From contig NZ_JACDOB010000001.1 of NCBI RefSeq assembly GCF_017656375.1, positions 1 through 64,000 on the forward strand: DNA of 64,000 bases, written 5' to 3'. This stretch comes from Thermovirga sp. GTDB lineage: Bacteria > Synergistota > Synergistia > Synergistales > Thermovirgaceae. The notes below the pieces were generated by a model. It ran no database searches and was not told where the DNA came from. It saw nothing but the letters and a program-made list of their open reading frames with translations. Made by a program: the position numbers and the translations under genes. Numbering within the stretch: position 1 is the stretch's first letter; each line of letters starts with the position of its first letter. Below, piece by piece: positions 9,871-17,242 of this stretch.

Positions 9871-9945
9871 GGGTGGTTAGTTCAGAGGGAGAACGCTTCC
9901 TTGACGCGGAAGAGGTCGCAGGTTCGAGTCCTGCACCACCCACCA
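9871..9945 (+). tRNA. tRNA-Val(GAC)
   Basis: The acceptor GGGTGGT (9871-9877) pairs with ACCACCC (9935-9941), followed by A and encoded CCA (9943-9945). The anticodon GAC is at 9903-9905 in loop TTGACGC, with stem CTTCC/GGAAG. It has its own promoter and terminator, so it is a monocistronic unit. Confidence 0.95.
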
Positions 9946-9957
9946 AATAGCCTAAAG

Positions 9958-9984
9958 AAGCGCCTAAAAGGCGCTTTTTTTTTT
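9958..9984 (+). terminator. Intrinsic terminator after tRNA-Val
   Basis: AAGCGCC (9958-9964), loop TAAAA, GGCGCTT (9970-9976) and an uninterrupted T run to 9984. This is a strong Rho-independent terminator. Confidence 0.92.
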
Positions 9985-10073
9985 ACCTTTCCGTTAATAT
10001 CCAGTTTAAGATTTTCAGCCAGCTTAAGTTTTTGGATTTATAATACATAATATATAAACTAGGAGGTAAGTGC

Positions 10074-10454
10074 ATGGCTGTTAAAGGTGTAGGAGTAGAT
10101 ATTTGCAGCATATCAAGGATCAGGGAAAAAATTCAGAAGGCAGAGTTCAAGAAAAAGGTTTTCACAGAAGAAGAAATTGTTTATGCTGATAAACACAAAA
10201 CTCCTGAAAGACATTATGCTTCTAGCTTTGCGGCCAAAGAAGCTTTTGTAAAGGCCGGAAAGTGGGGCATTGGGAAGATAGGGTTTAAAAACGTATGGGT
10301 AGAAAGAACCGATAATGGACCGGTTTTAAGATTCTCTCAAAAAGTTCAGGAATTGTTAGAGAAAGAGAAAATAAGTGGTGTTCATGTTAGTCTTTCTCAT
10401 GATGATGGATTTGCTGTAGCTTTTGTTGTAATTGAAGAGGAGCGTGGTGAGTAA
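10074..10454 (+). CDS. acpS: Holo-[acyl-carrier-protein] synthase AcpS
   Basis: Transfers 4'-phosphopantetheine from CoA to apo-ACP, activating fatty acid synthesis. The Mg2+-binding GVGVDICSI segment is at about residues 5-13 and FAAKEAFVKA carries the second metal-ligand glutamate. The length of 126 aa is typical. AGGAGG lies 8 nt upstream of the ATG. A TATAAT at 10039-10044 may be its -10 element, but I see no matching -35. It starts the acpS-nnr-tsaE-tsaB operon, whose genes all overlap. Confidence 0.95.
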   Translation: MAVKGVGVDICSISRIREKIQKAEFKKKVFTEEEIVYADKHKTPERHYASSFAAKEAFVKAGKWGIGKIGFKNVWVERTDNGPVLRFSQKVQELLEKEKISGVHVSLSHDDGFAVAFVVIEEERGE

Positions 10455-12018
10455 AGTGCGTCTTTATACCTGTGAAGCTATAAGAAAAATTGAAGACATA
10501 TTTGTTGGTGAATATGGGTTTGATTTTTCCCAACTGATGGATTATGCCGGGATCGCAACAGCCCAGGCAGTACTATCCAGATTCCCAGATATTAAAACTG
10601 CGACTGTCCTTTGTGGAGGAGGTAACAATGGAGGGGATGGTCTAGTAGTAGCAAGACAATTGCTTTTAAAGGGCATTAGTGTAAATGTTTTAGCAGCATC
10701 AACATTTGAAAAAGCTACCCCTCAAACCACTAAGAATAAAATAATTCTTGAAAAAATGGGAAAAACTATACATGAAACAAAGAAGATTGGCGATTCAGAG
10801 CTGATGAATCTGTTAAAACAGAGTGATGTTATAGTAGATGCCATTTTAGGGATAGGAGCCAAAGGGGCCCCAAGAGGAGAATCCTTGAGATTAATTAGGG
10901 CTATAAATCAAAGTGATTGCCCAGTAGTTTCAGTAGATTTGCCTAGTGGGATTGATGGATCCACTGGCCAAGTAATGGGAGAAGCTGTTCGAGCGACTGT
11001 GACGGTGACATTTTGGGCACCAAAAGTAGGGTTATATGTGATGCCAGGCAAAGAATATTCAGGCGAAGTTGTGGTAGCAAACAGCGAATTCCTTTCAACT
11101 TGCTTTTTTCCAGATGTGGCAGGTGTAGTAGAGAAGGATTTGTATTTGATAGATGCTCCTGAAGCTAAGGCACTCCTGCCAGAGGTGGCCTTAGCAACGC
11201 ATAAAGGCAAAAGAGGAAGCGTTCTCATCTTTGCGGGTTCTAAAAAATATAAAGGCGCAGCTATTTTATCGTCTCTTGGAGCCCTAAGGGCTGGTGCGGG
11301 AAGGGTAATACTTGTAGTACCAGTGGGATGTTGCCTAACTGGGGTAGGTCCGGAAACTATAGTATTTGAAGTGCCTTCCATGGATGGCACTTTGTCGGCT
11401 GACAGTTATGATATGGCAATGGATGAATTCGGTCATATCGTTTCTGCGATAGTAGTGGGCCCTGGTGTGGGGAGGACTAATGGAGTTAGAGAATTAGTAG
11501 CAAAAATATGGAAGGATTCTTCTGTATCCACTTGTATAGATGCCGATGCTATCTACTTTTTGCCGGCAATTATGGAACAGTTCGCCTGTCGGAAAGACAA
11601 TATTCTTGTAACTCCCCATGAGGGAGAGGCTGCTCGTTTGTTAGGTGTCAATTCGGCAGAAGTGTCTGCTAAAAGGCTTCAAATGGCAAGGCTTATAGCT
11701 GAAAAATATGCTACAGTTCTTTTAAAAGGGCCGGGGACGATTATTGATGATGGAAAGAAAACTGCGGTGATAAAGGATGCACATCCGTGCCTTTCTGTTC
11801 CTGGCTCAGGAGATGTTCTAAGTGGAGTTATTGGAGCCTTTATGGCTAGAGGACTTGGATGTTATGATTCGGCACTTTGTTCTGCCTATCTACATGCGAG
11901 AGCAGGGGTTACTCTGGGGTTATCCGTAGGCAACGATGGAGTATTAGCTAGTGAGATAGCCGGCCTGATACCAAAAGAAATTAGAAGATTATCGCAGCAG
12001 GAGTCCAATCATGGCTAG
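10447..12018 (+). CDS. nnr: Bifunctional NAD(P)H-hydrate epimerase / ADP-dependent dehydratase
   Basis: Repairs damaged nicotinamide cofactors. The N-terminal YjeF_N domain (about residues 1-215) epimerises NAD(P)HX; it holds the GGGNNGGDGLVVARQL loop and DLPSGIDGSTGQ. The C-terminal YjeF_C kinase-fold domain (about 225-515) is the ATP/ADP-dependent dehydratase, with VLIFAGSKKYKGAA, TPHEGEAARLL and the SVPGSGDVLSG anion hole. This fused architecture (about 500 aa) is common. The start is ambiguous: GTG 10447 gives 523 aa and follows GAGGAG closely, while GTG 10444, GTG 10456 or TTG 10432 are possible. All overlap or abut acpS. Confidence 0.93.
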   Translation: MSKVRLYTCEAIRKIEDIFVGEYGFDFSQLMDYAGIATAQAVLSRFPDIKTATVLCGGGNNGGDGLVVARQLLLKGISVNVLAASTFEKATPQTTKNKIILEKMGKTIHETKKIGDSELMNLLKQSDVIVDAILGIGAKGAPRGESLRLIRAINQSDCPVVSVDLPSGIDGSTGQVMGEAVRATVTVTFWAPKVGLYVMPGKEYSGEVVVANSEFLSTCFFPDVAGVVEKDLYLIDAPEAKALLPEVALATHKGKRGSVLIFAGSKKYKGAAILSSLGALRAGAGRVILVVPVGCCLTGVGPETIVFEVPSMDGTLSADSYDMAMDEFGHIVSAIVVGPGVGRTNGVRELVAKIWKDSSVSTCIDADAIYFLPAIMEQFACRKDNILVTPHEGEAARLLGVNSAEVSAKRLQMARLIAEKYATVLLKGPGTIIDDGKKTAVIKDAHPCLSVPGSGDVLSGVIGAFMARGLGCYDSALCSAYLHARAGVTLGLSVGNDGVLASEIAGLIPKEIRRLSQQESNHG

Positions 12019-12547
12019 CTTCAATGGTAAACATGTGGCAAAGGTGTGGACGAATAGTCCTGAGCAAACTTATTTATTAGGTAAAAAGGCCGCCGAGTTT
12101 GTATATGGTGGGCTATGTATTATGTTAAGTGGGGATTTGGGAAGCGGCAAGACAGTTTTCGTAAAGGGGTTGGTGCATGGCTTGGGGGAGGATGAAGCTA
12201 GAAGCCCATCGTTTAATTTGGTTAACGAATATGATGGAAGAATGAAAGTAGCTCATGCAGATTTATATAGGCTTAGGGAAACAGATGGTTACGAATTGGG
12301 ACTTTTTGATTATCTGAATGACGGTTATGTAGTAGTTGTGGAGTGGTGTGAAAGGTGGACATCCCCACCCTCTTATGATCTATGGAGTTTTTCTTTTGAA
12401 CTTGTAGGTATAGAGGAAGGGAACTTTTATGAGATAGGGAATAAAAGAAAAATCAATTTAAGCTGCGTTGGAGAAAAGGCTTGTAAGAATTTATCTATGT
12501 ATTTAGATGACATAAATGTGGGGGAAATAAAGGTATGTCTTTATTGA
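12011..12547 (+). CDS. tsaE: tRNA t6A biosynthesis ATPase TsaE
   Basis: The P-loop ATPase that powers the TsaBDE complex, which adds threonylcarbamoyl to A37 of ANN-reading tRNAs. Walker A GDLGSGKT is at residues 41-48, followed by the family segment SPSFNLVNEY and the acidic HADLYRL. Its 178 aa include a short, unconserved C-terminal extension relative to the ~150-aa family norm. It overlaps the preceding nnr by 8 nt and tsaB by 13 nt, so the three are surely co-translated. Confidence 0.93.
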   Translation: MASFNGKHVAKVWTNSPEQTYLLGKKAAEFVYGGLCIMLSGDLGSGKTVFVKGLVHGLGEDEARSPSFNLVNEYDGRMKVAHADLYRLRETDGYELGLFDYLNDGYVVVVEWCERWTSPPSYDLWSFSFELVGIEEGNFYEIGNKRKINLSCVGEKACKNLSMYLDDINVGEIKVCLY

Positions 12548-13197
12548 TAGGTTTAGACTGCAGCACTAAATGGACTGCGTTAGGAATGGTGGAAGATGGT
12601 AAGCCATTAGGGGAAATAAATGCCATATTAGGTAGACGGCAATCTTCGCAGCTTCCTCTTATGCTCAACACCCTGATGAATTTTTTGGGAAAAGGTATGG
12701 AAGAAATAACTCATATAGCGGTTGCAGTTGGGCCTGGCTATTTTACAGGGCTCAAAGTTGCTCTTTCTTATGCTAAATCATTGGCATTTGGGCTTGGTGC
12801 AAAAATCATCCCAGTCTCAACTCTTTGTGCCCTAGCATATCCTCATCTTGAGGAAGGGATGGAAGTAGCCTCAGTTTTCAGAGCCAAGAGCGATTGGGTT
12901 TACGTTGCAGCTTATAGGAAGCACAATTCGCAAATAGTGACAATATATGAGCCCACCTGTGTTAGAGTCGGTGAAGTTGCGAGCATCTTATGGGAGAAGT
13001 TGGCACCAAATGTGGTTGTCCTAGAGGATTTATCGGACTTTCTGCTTGAAGTGCCTACTTCCCGTAATGTTATTTTGATTAGAGATGGAACTGTCTCAGG
13101 TCTCAACGTGGCTAGATTGGGCTTGAAAAAAATACATTCTGCCGTTGCTCCCGCAAGAGTTGAGCCTCAATATTTGAGAGAACCAGACATAGGTTGA
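12535..13197 (+). CDS. tsaB: tRNA t6A biosynthesis protein TsaB
   Basis: A catalytically inactive ASKHA-fold partner of TsaD in t6A synthesis. The N-terminal LIGLDCSTKWTALGM resembles the ATPase phosphate-1 loop, and VAVGPGYFTGLKVALSYAKSLAFGL is the diagnostic TsaB segment. It is 220 aa, normal for the family. The partner gene tsaD is not in the window. No clear terminator follows; a 238-nt gap precedes the next gene. Confidence 0.92.
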   Translation: MSLLIGLDCSTKWTALGMVEDGKPLGEINAILGRRQSSQLPLMLNTLMNFLGKGMEEITHIAVAVGPGYFTGLKVALSYAKSLAFGLGAKIIPVSTLCALAYPHLEEGMEVASVFRAKSDWVYVAAYRKHNSQIVTIYEPTCVRVGEVASILWEKLAPNVVVLEDLSDFLLEVPTSRNVILIRDGTVSGLNVARLGLKKIHSAVAPARVEPQYLREPDIG

Positions 13198-13242
13198 TAA
13201 AAACTAACTATAGTTTATATATGAGGTTTTTTATAACCACAC

Positions 13243-13270
13243 TTGATATTTTCGTAGTAAGATATATCAT
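13243..13270 (+). promoter_or_regulatory. Promoter of the dehydrogenase cluster
   Basis: TTGATA (13243-13248), a 16-nt spacer and TATCAT (13265-13270), each matching five of six consensus bases. It implies a start near 13277 and a leader of roughly 160 nt before the first gene at 13436. The rest of 13198-13435 is AT-rich with no ORF. Confidence 0.6.
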
Positions 13271-13363
13271 ATATGAGAGATGAGTAATATAGTGAAAATT
13301 CTAACACAAATCCAGCCATAAATGTTACATGTCAAACTTATAGTTAACTTATCCTTTATAAGG

Positions 13364-13383
13364 AAGGAGGTGTAGTGATCTAA
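13364..13383 (+). promoter_or_regulatory. Consensus Shine-Dalgarno with a two-codon ORF in the leader
   Basis: AAGGAGGTG (13364-13372) is a full anti-SD match, yet it is followed only by GTG-ATC-TAA (13375-13383). No gene uses it; the next gene has its own SD (AGGGGGG near 13419). It could be a ribosome standby or minimal-ORF control element, or chance. Confidence 0.3.
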
Positions 13384-13435
13384 GGTTGTTTTGCTTTTTA
13401 GTCTTAATGCCTATTAGTTAGGGGGGATTGGCTGT

Positions 13436-13753
13436 ATGAAACTTATTGAGAAACATCCTATTCTTGAGTATAAGCACGGTAGGTTAGTCACTTTTACCTT
13501 TGATGGTGTTCCCATGCAGGGATATGAGGGTGAGCCTATCGCTGCAGCTCTGCACGCCAATGGAGTGAAGGTGTATCGAGAAACGCCTATACGCAAGCAG
13601 CCAAGGGGATTTTTCTGTGCTATAGGCAAATGTTCATCATGCTTTATGGTTGTCGATGGAGTCCCTAATGTGAGGACATGTATTACGCCGCTTCGTGAAG
13701 GTATGAAGGTCGAAACACAACGTGGCAAAGGTATTGTGAAAATGGACCTCTAA
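13436..13753 (+). CDS. (2Fe-2S)-binding small subunit of an amine/imino-acid dehydrogenase (HcnA-like)
   Basis: A 105-aa plant-type [2Fe-2S] ferredoxin-like protein (Fer2_4 family). The four cluster cysteines are visible at residues 61, 66, 69 and 82 (C-x4-C-x2-C-x12-C). Homologs are the small subunits or N-terminal domains of sarcosine oxidase alpha, hydrogen cyanide synthase HcnA, and opine or hydroxyproline dehydrogenases. It heads a cluster with two FAD proteins, a ferredoxin and a BFD-like protein, so it probably carries electrons within that complex. AGGGGGG precedes ATG 13436. The substrate of the complex cannot be read from this subunit. Confidence 0.85.
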   Translation: MKLIEKHPILEYKHGRLVTFTFDGVPMQGYEGEPIAAALHANGVKVYRETPIRKQPRGFFCAIGKCSSCFMVVDGVPNVRTCITPLREGMKVETQRGKGIVKMDL

Positions 13754-13763
13754 GTGAAAGGCG

Positions 13764-14873
13764 GTGGATGTTTTGCGAGAAACGGAAGTGTTGGTTGTAG
13801 GCGGTGGACCAGCTGGGCTTAGTGCTGCAATTGAAGCTGCTTCTTTTGGTGCGAAAGTTACTCTGATGGATAGTGACTTGGCGCTTGGAGGGCAGCTAAT
13901 CAAGCAGACTCATAAATTTTTTGGATCTAAGAATGAGCGTGCTGGTACAAGGGGCTTCAAGATCGCGGAAGAATTATTTAAGGAATTGAAGGAAAGAGAA
14001 GAAAATATTGAAACTTTTACCAATTGTACGGTGACAGGTTACTACAAAGAAGATGGAGTTGTTTCCTGTGTAAAAGGTGAAGATGAGTATTTTCATGTAA
14101 AGCCCAAAAAGATAGTTATGGCAACAGGGGCGCAAGAAAGAATAATTCCTTTCCCCAATAATCACCTTCCTGGAGTTTATGGGGCAGGTGCGGTGCAAAC
14201 TTTAATGAATGTATATGGCGTTGTACCGGGCGAAAGGGTCTTGATGGTGGGTGCAGGAAACATAGGCCTTATAGTGAGTTATCAGCTCATGCAAGCAGGA
14301 GTTAAAGTCGTGGGTATAGTGGAGGCCATGAATAAGATTGGTGGGTATTGGGTGCATGCTGCTAAGGTAAGGCGACTTGGTGTTCCCATATACCTGAGGC
14401 ATACAGTGAAAGAGGCAATAGGGGATCGTTTTGTGGAGGGAGCAGTTATACAAGAGATAGATGAAAAGTTCCAGCCAACGGGAAACGAAAAGAAATTGGA
14501 TGTAGATATAATCTGCCTCGCCGTTGGGCTTACCCCTACTTGTGAACTTTTATGGCAAGCTGGTTGTAAGATGTCATTTGTTCCTCAGTTGTGCGGTTAT
14601 GTAGCTCAAAGAGATAAAAATATGAGGACCAGCCACCCTGATATTTGGGTTGCTGGTGATGCTGCAGGAATAGAGGAAGCCTCTTCTGCCATGGTGGAAG
14701 GTCGTATTGCGGGCCTTGGAGTTGTAAAGGCATTAGGATATGGGGCCCCAGAGGAAATTCAAGGAAGGTTAGAGGAATATCACATGCGTTTAGCTGATCT
14801 TCGCGGTGGAGAAGTTGGAGCCAAAATTCGCGAGGGGATAGCTCTTTGTTCTGTTGAAAGTTGGGAGGTGTAA
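13764..14873 (+). CDS. FAD/NAD(P)-binding oxidoreductase subunit (HcnB/SoxA-like)
   Basis: A 369-aa pyridine-nucleotide-disulfide-oxidoreductase-fold protein. The FAD-binding VVGGGPAGLSAAIEA is near residues 11-25, a second dinucleotide fold LMVGAGNIGL begins near 159, and a late WVAGDAAGIEEASSAM segment binds the flavin. Homologs such as HcnB, sarcosine oxidase alpha and the alpha subunit of dye-linked L-proline dehydrogenase usually carry a BFD-like [2Fe-2S] domain at their C-terminus. Here that domain is a separate gene (15389-15673). The start is GTG 13764, or TTG 13773, which has better SD spacing. Gene order and spacing indicate one complex with the neighbouring four genes. Confidence 0.85.
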   Translation: MDVLRETEVLVVGGGPAGLSAAIEAASFGAKVTLMDSDLALGGQLIKQTHKFFGSKNERAGTRGFKIAEELFKELKEREENIETFTNCTVTGYYKEDGVVSCVKGEDEYFHVKPKKIVMATGAQERIIPFPNNHLPGVYGAGAVQTLMNVYGVVPGERVLMVGAGNIGLIVSYQLMQAGVKVVGIVEAMNKIGGYWVHAAKVRRLGVPIYLRHTVKEAIGDRFVEGAVIQEIDEKFQPTGNEKKLDVDIICLAVGLTPTCELLWQAGCKMSFVPQLCGYVAQRDKNMRTSHPDIWVAGDAAGIEEASSAMVEGRIAGLGVVKALGYGAPEEIQGRLEEYHMRLADLRGGEVGAKIREGIALCSVESWEV

Positions 14874-14877
14874 GCCA

Positions 14878-15384
14878 GTGGACGAAAAGGAAAAACTTTT
14901 TAATAGTGGAATTCTGACAGGAGAAAGGAAAGGGGCTATAAAACCTCCCAAGGAGTTATGGGAAACCAAAAAGAACGGATTGGTAGTAATTGAATGTCCC
15001 CAGAGGATACCATGTAATCCATGTCACACCAGCTGTCCTACAGGAGCAGTGAAACCATTTGAGGACATAAACGACCAGCCGCAGATTGACTACGAGAAGT
15101 GCACCGGCTGCGCCCGTTGCGTTGCTGTGTGCCCAGGGCTTGCATGTTTCGTTATAGACCTTACTTGGGGGGCTGAAGATAAGGCATTGATAAAACTTGC
15201 ATATGAAATGCTACCAACTCCTGAAGAGGGCCAGGTTGTAGATTGCCTCAACCGGTTTGGGGAGCCTGTGGCCAAAGGCAAGGTAGTGAAAATTACGGAA
15301 CCCATGAAAGATAAAACTCTTGTCGTCCATGTGGAAATTCCTAAAGATCTTGTAATGGATATTAGGGCCATAAGGGTGGTGTAG
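14878..15384 (+). CDS. 4Fe-4S ferredoxin-type subunit of the dehydrogenase complex
   Basis: A 168-aa iron-sulfur protein from GTG 14878, chosen because GGGAGGTG lies about 8 nt upstream; the longer frame from 14854 would run back into the previous gene. Two [4Fe-4S] motifs are present. One is spaced C-x5-C-x2-C-x3-C-P, with a wider first gap than the usual CxxC. The other, CTGCARCVAVCP, is canonical. The C-terminal part, from about residue 95, contains a beta-rich stretch of unknown role. This gene is not part of the classical HcnABC set, so it is a candidate electron exit to soluble ferredoxin. Confidence 0.82.
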   Translation: MDEKEKLFNSGILTGERKGAIKPPKELWETKKNGLVVIECPQRIPCNPCHTSCPTGAVKPFEDINDQPQIDYEKCTGCARCVAVCPGLACFVIDLTWGAEDKALIKLAYEMLPTPEEGQVVDCLNRFGEPVAKGKVVKITEPMKDKTLVVHVEIPKDLVMDIRAIRVV

Positions 15385-15388
15385 ATAA

Positions 15389-15673
15389 ATGTCTAATAAA
15401 CAAGACGATATAATAATTTGCCGTTGTGAAGAGGTAACTCTGGGGGAGATAAGAGAATGGATAGCAAAGGGATATGACACCTTTGACGAGCTTAAAAGGG
15501 TTCTTCGTGTGGGCATGGGGCCATGCCAGGGACGTGGGTGCAGAGACATTATTCTGCGGGAAATAGCGAAAATGACTGGCAAACCTTATGCTGAAATCCC
15601 TCCAGGGCGATTCCGCCCGCCTGCAAAGCCAGTAAAACTTGGAGCGATAGCAAAGGCTGGTGAAGCTGAATGA
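15389..15673 (+). CDS. BFD-like [2Fe-2S]-binding protein
   Basis: A 94-aa protein with cysteines at residues 11, 13, 46 and 51 (CxC-x32-CxxxxC), the signature of the bacterioferritin-associated-ferredoxin fold. Such domains are fused to the C-terminus of HcnB, NirB or sarcosine oxidase alpha, or occur as the small delta subunit of archaeal dye-linked proline dehydrogenase. Standing alone between the ferredoxin and the catalytic FAD subunit, it very probably bridges them. Its stop overlaps the next start (ATGA). Confidence 0.85.
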   Translation: MSNKQDDIIICRCEEVTLGEIREWIAKGYDTFDELKRVLRVGMGPCQGRGCRDIILREIAKMTGKPYAEIPPGRFRPPAKPVKLGAIAKAGEAE

Positions 15674-16821
15674 CGTGGAAGAACACTGCAGATGCGGTTA
15701 TAGTTGGTGGAGGAATACAGGGGTGCTCTATAGCGTATCATTTAGCCAAATTTGGCATGAAAAATGTTGTTGTCCTAGAAAAGAATACTGTGTGTTCAGG
15801 GTCTACTGGAAGATGTGGAGCTGGTATTAGGGCCCAGTGGGGTACTGAGATGAACTGTCGTTTTGGGTTGGCAAGCCTTGAGAAGTTTGAACAGCTCCAT
15901 GAAGAATTAGGCATGGATTGCGGATTGCACCAGGGCGGATATTTGATGGTGGCTTACAAGGAGAGCGAGTTTGAGCAGCTCAAAAAAAATATTGCATTGC
16001 AAAACAAACTTGGCATAAAAAGCAGAGTAGTAACTTATGATGAGGCACGAGAGATATGCCCTGGTTTGTCTGCCGATGACGCTGTAGGTTTTACATATCA
16101 TAATAGAGACGGTCATGCTGATCCATTTTTGACTACTTTTGCATATCAGGAAGCCGCTAAGCGTTTAGGAGTCATTTTCCACAAATTTACTGAGTGTATG
16201 GACGTTAAAGTTGAAAATGGAGAGGTAAAGGGAGTGTCTACCAATAGAGGGGATATTTATGCTCCTGTTGTTGTCAATGCCGCTGGTGGTTATTCTCAGG
16301 AAGTGGCTAAAATGGCAGGAGTAGATATACCAAATTTTTCAGAGAGGCATGAAATTATCATAACTGAGCCTGTGGAAAAGGGAGTTTGCCCTCCGATGCT
16401 AATGAGTTTTTCGGGTAACTACTACATCCAACAAAGACCTCATGGTTCTATAATAGGAGGTTGCAGCCCTGAAGGCCATCCTGAGGATTATACTTGTGGA
16501 AACTCTTGGCAATTTCTCGAAAAGATGTCCAAGACCATCACTAAATTGCTTCCCAGAACGAAAGGCATAAGAGTGGTTAGACAGTGGTCAGGTTTATATA
16601 ATATGACCCCAGATAGGCAACCTATTCTTTGTGAAGCCGATAATGTAAAGGGATTCTACTTGTCTGTAGGTTACTCTGGTCATGGATTTATGTTTGGACC
16701 TATATCTGGTGAACTTTTGGCCCAGAAAATACTTGGTCAGGAACCCAGGATATCCATAGAGCCCTTGCATTACAAGAGGTTTGAAAGAGGAGAACTTATT
16801 ATAGAGCCTGCGGTAGTTTAG
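15670..16821 (+). CDS. FAD-dependent DAO-family amine/imino-acid dehydrogenase, catalytic subunit
   Basis: A 383-aa flavoprotein of the D-amino-acid oxidase/SoxB/HcnC group. The N-terminal Rossmann motif VIVGGGIQGCSIAYHL is followed by CSGSTGRCGAGIRAQ, and the C-terminal SVGYSGHGFMFGP closes the FAD site. Members oxidise the C-N bond of secondary or small amines (sarcosine, glycine, proline, D-hydroxyproline, opines). Substrate specificity cannot be told by eye. As the last gene before a strong terminator it completes the cluster, and it overlaps the BFD gene by 4 nt. Oxidation of an amino or imino acid here would yield a 2-oxoacid or a precursor for the adjacent kor genes. Confidence 0.85.
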   Translation: MTWKNTADAVIVGGGIQGCSIAYHLAKFGMKNVVVLEKNTVCSGSTGRCGAGIRAQWGTEMNCRFGLASLEKFEQLHEELGMDCGLHQGGYLMVAYKESEFEQLKKNIALQNKLGIKSRVVTYDEAREICPGLSADDAVGFTYHNRDGHADPFLTTFAYQEAAKRLGVIFHKFTECMDVKVENGEVKGVSTNRGDIYAPVVVNAAGGYSQEVAKMAGVDIPNFSERHEIIITEPVEKGVCPPMLMSFSGNYYIQQRPHGSIIGGCSPEGHPEDYTCGNSWQFLEKMSKTITKLLPRTKGIRVVRQWSGLYNMTPDRQPILCEADNVKGFYLSVGYSGHGFMFGPISGELLAQKILGQEPRISIEPLHYKRFERGELIIEPAVV

Positions 16822-16841
16822 AGATGGCCTATTTAAGCGAC

Positions 16842-16870
16842 GGGGAGTGGGATAACCTACTCCCCTTTTT
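16842..16870 (+). terminator. Intrinsic terminator after the dehydrogenase cluster
   Basis: GGGGAGTGGG (16842-16851), loop ATAA, CCTACTCCCC (16856-16865), then TTTTT. The 10-bp stem has one G-U pair. Confidence 0.9.
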
Positions 16871-16891
16871 ATGTGAAAAAGAGGGGACATA

Positions 16892-16919
16892 AAGTGGACG
16901 GAATACGTTCACTTTTTTC
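16892..16919 (+). terminator. Second hairpin with T tract upstream of korD (terminator or operator)
   Basis: AAGTGGACG (16892-16900), loop GAATA, CGTTCACTT (16906-16914), then further T residues to 16918. It lies 22 nt after a strong terminator and 39 nt before the predicted korD promoter, so it may be a back-up terminator or an operator-like inverted repeat. Confidence 0.5.
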
Positions 16920-16957
16920 TGAATATTTTAGATCATATCAAAACATAACAAAAAGGG

Positions 16958-16986
16958 TTGTCCTTTTCCTCACAAAATGGCATAAT
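16958..16986 (+). promoter_or_regulatory. Promoter of korDABC
   Basis: TTGTCC (16958-16963), a 17-nt spacer and CATAAT (16981-16986). The predicted start near 16993 leaves a leader of about 46 nt before TTG 17039. Confidence 0.6.
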
Positions 16987-17038
16987 GTCTGATGGTTTAT
17001 TGAAGCCCGAGCAAACCCTTGGGAGGAAGGTGATTTTT

Positions 17039-17242
17039 TTGTCGAAGAGCTTTACGGTTGAGGTTAATAAGAAGTGGTGTAAGGGATGCGGCTTGTGTAT
17101 AGCTGTATGTCCCAAGAAGGTTTTAGAATTGGACTCCGACGTAAAATGTGAGCCAGTTCGTATGGAAGATTGTATTGGATGCAGACAATGTGAAAATATT
17201 TGTCCCGATTTGGCAATCACCGTTGAGGAGAGTGGACAGTAA
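17039..17242 (+). CDS. korD: 2-oxoacid:ferredoxin oxidoreductase, ferredoxin (delta) subunit
   Basis: A 67-aa 2[4Fe-4S] ferredoxin subunit that carries electrons out of the TPP-dependent core. Both motifs are complete: CKGCGLCIAVCP and CIGCRQCENICP. The open frame extends back to 16958, but TTG 17039 is the likely start: GGGAGGAAGGTG lies just upstream, and the longer version would begin inside the predicted promoter. The stop overlaps the korA ATG by 1 nt. The D-A-B-C order is the common arrangement for 2-oxoglutarate:ferredoxin oxidoreductase operons. Confidence 0.88.
   Translation: MSKSFTVEVNKKWCKGCGLCIAVCPKKVLELDSDVKCEPVRMEDCIGCRQCENICPDLAITVEESGQ

Noticed and set aside
10908-11390. Minus-strand ORF of 160 aa opposite nnr
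   Set aside because: It is a codon-bias shadow of the nnr gene, with no SD or domain.
13436-16821. Assignment as a hydroxyproline or sarcosine dehydrogenase
   Set aside because: The modular set fits several enzyme types. No racemase, deaminase or other pathway marker is present in the window, so a specific substrate was not named.
16958-17038. N-terminal extension of korD (27 extra residues)
   Set aside because: The extension overlaps the predicted promoter and lacks similarity to ferredoxins. TTG 17039 has a strong SD.
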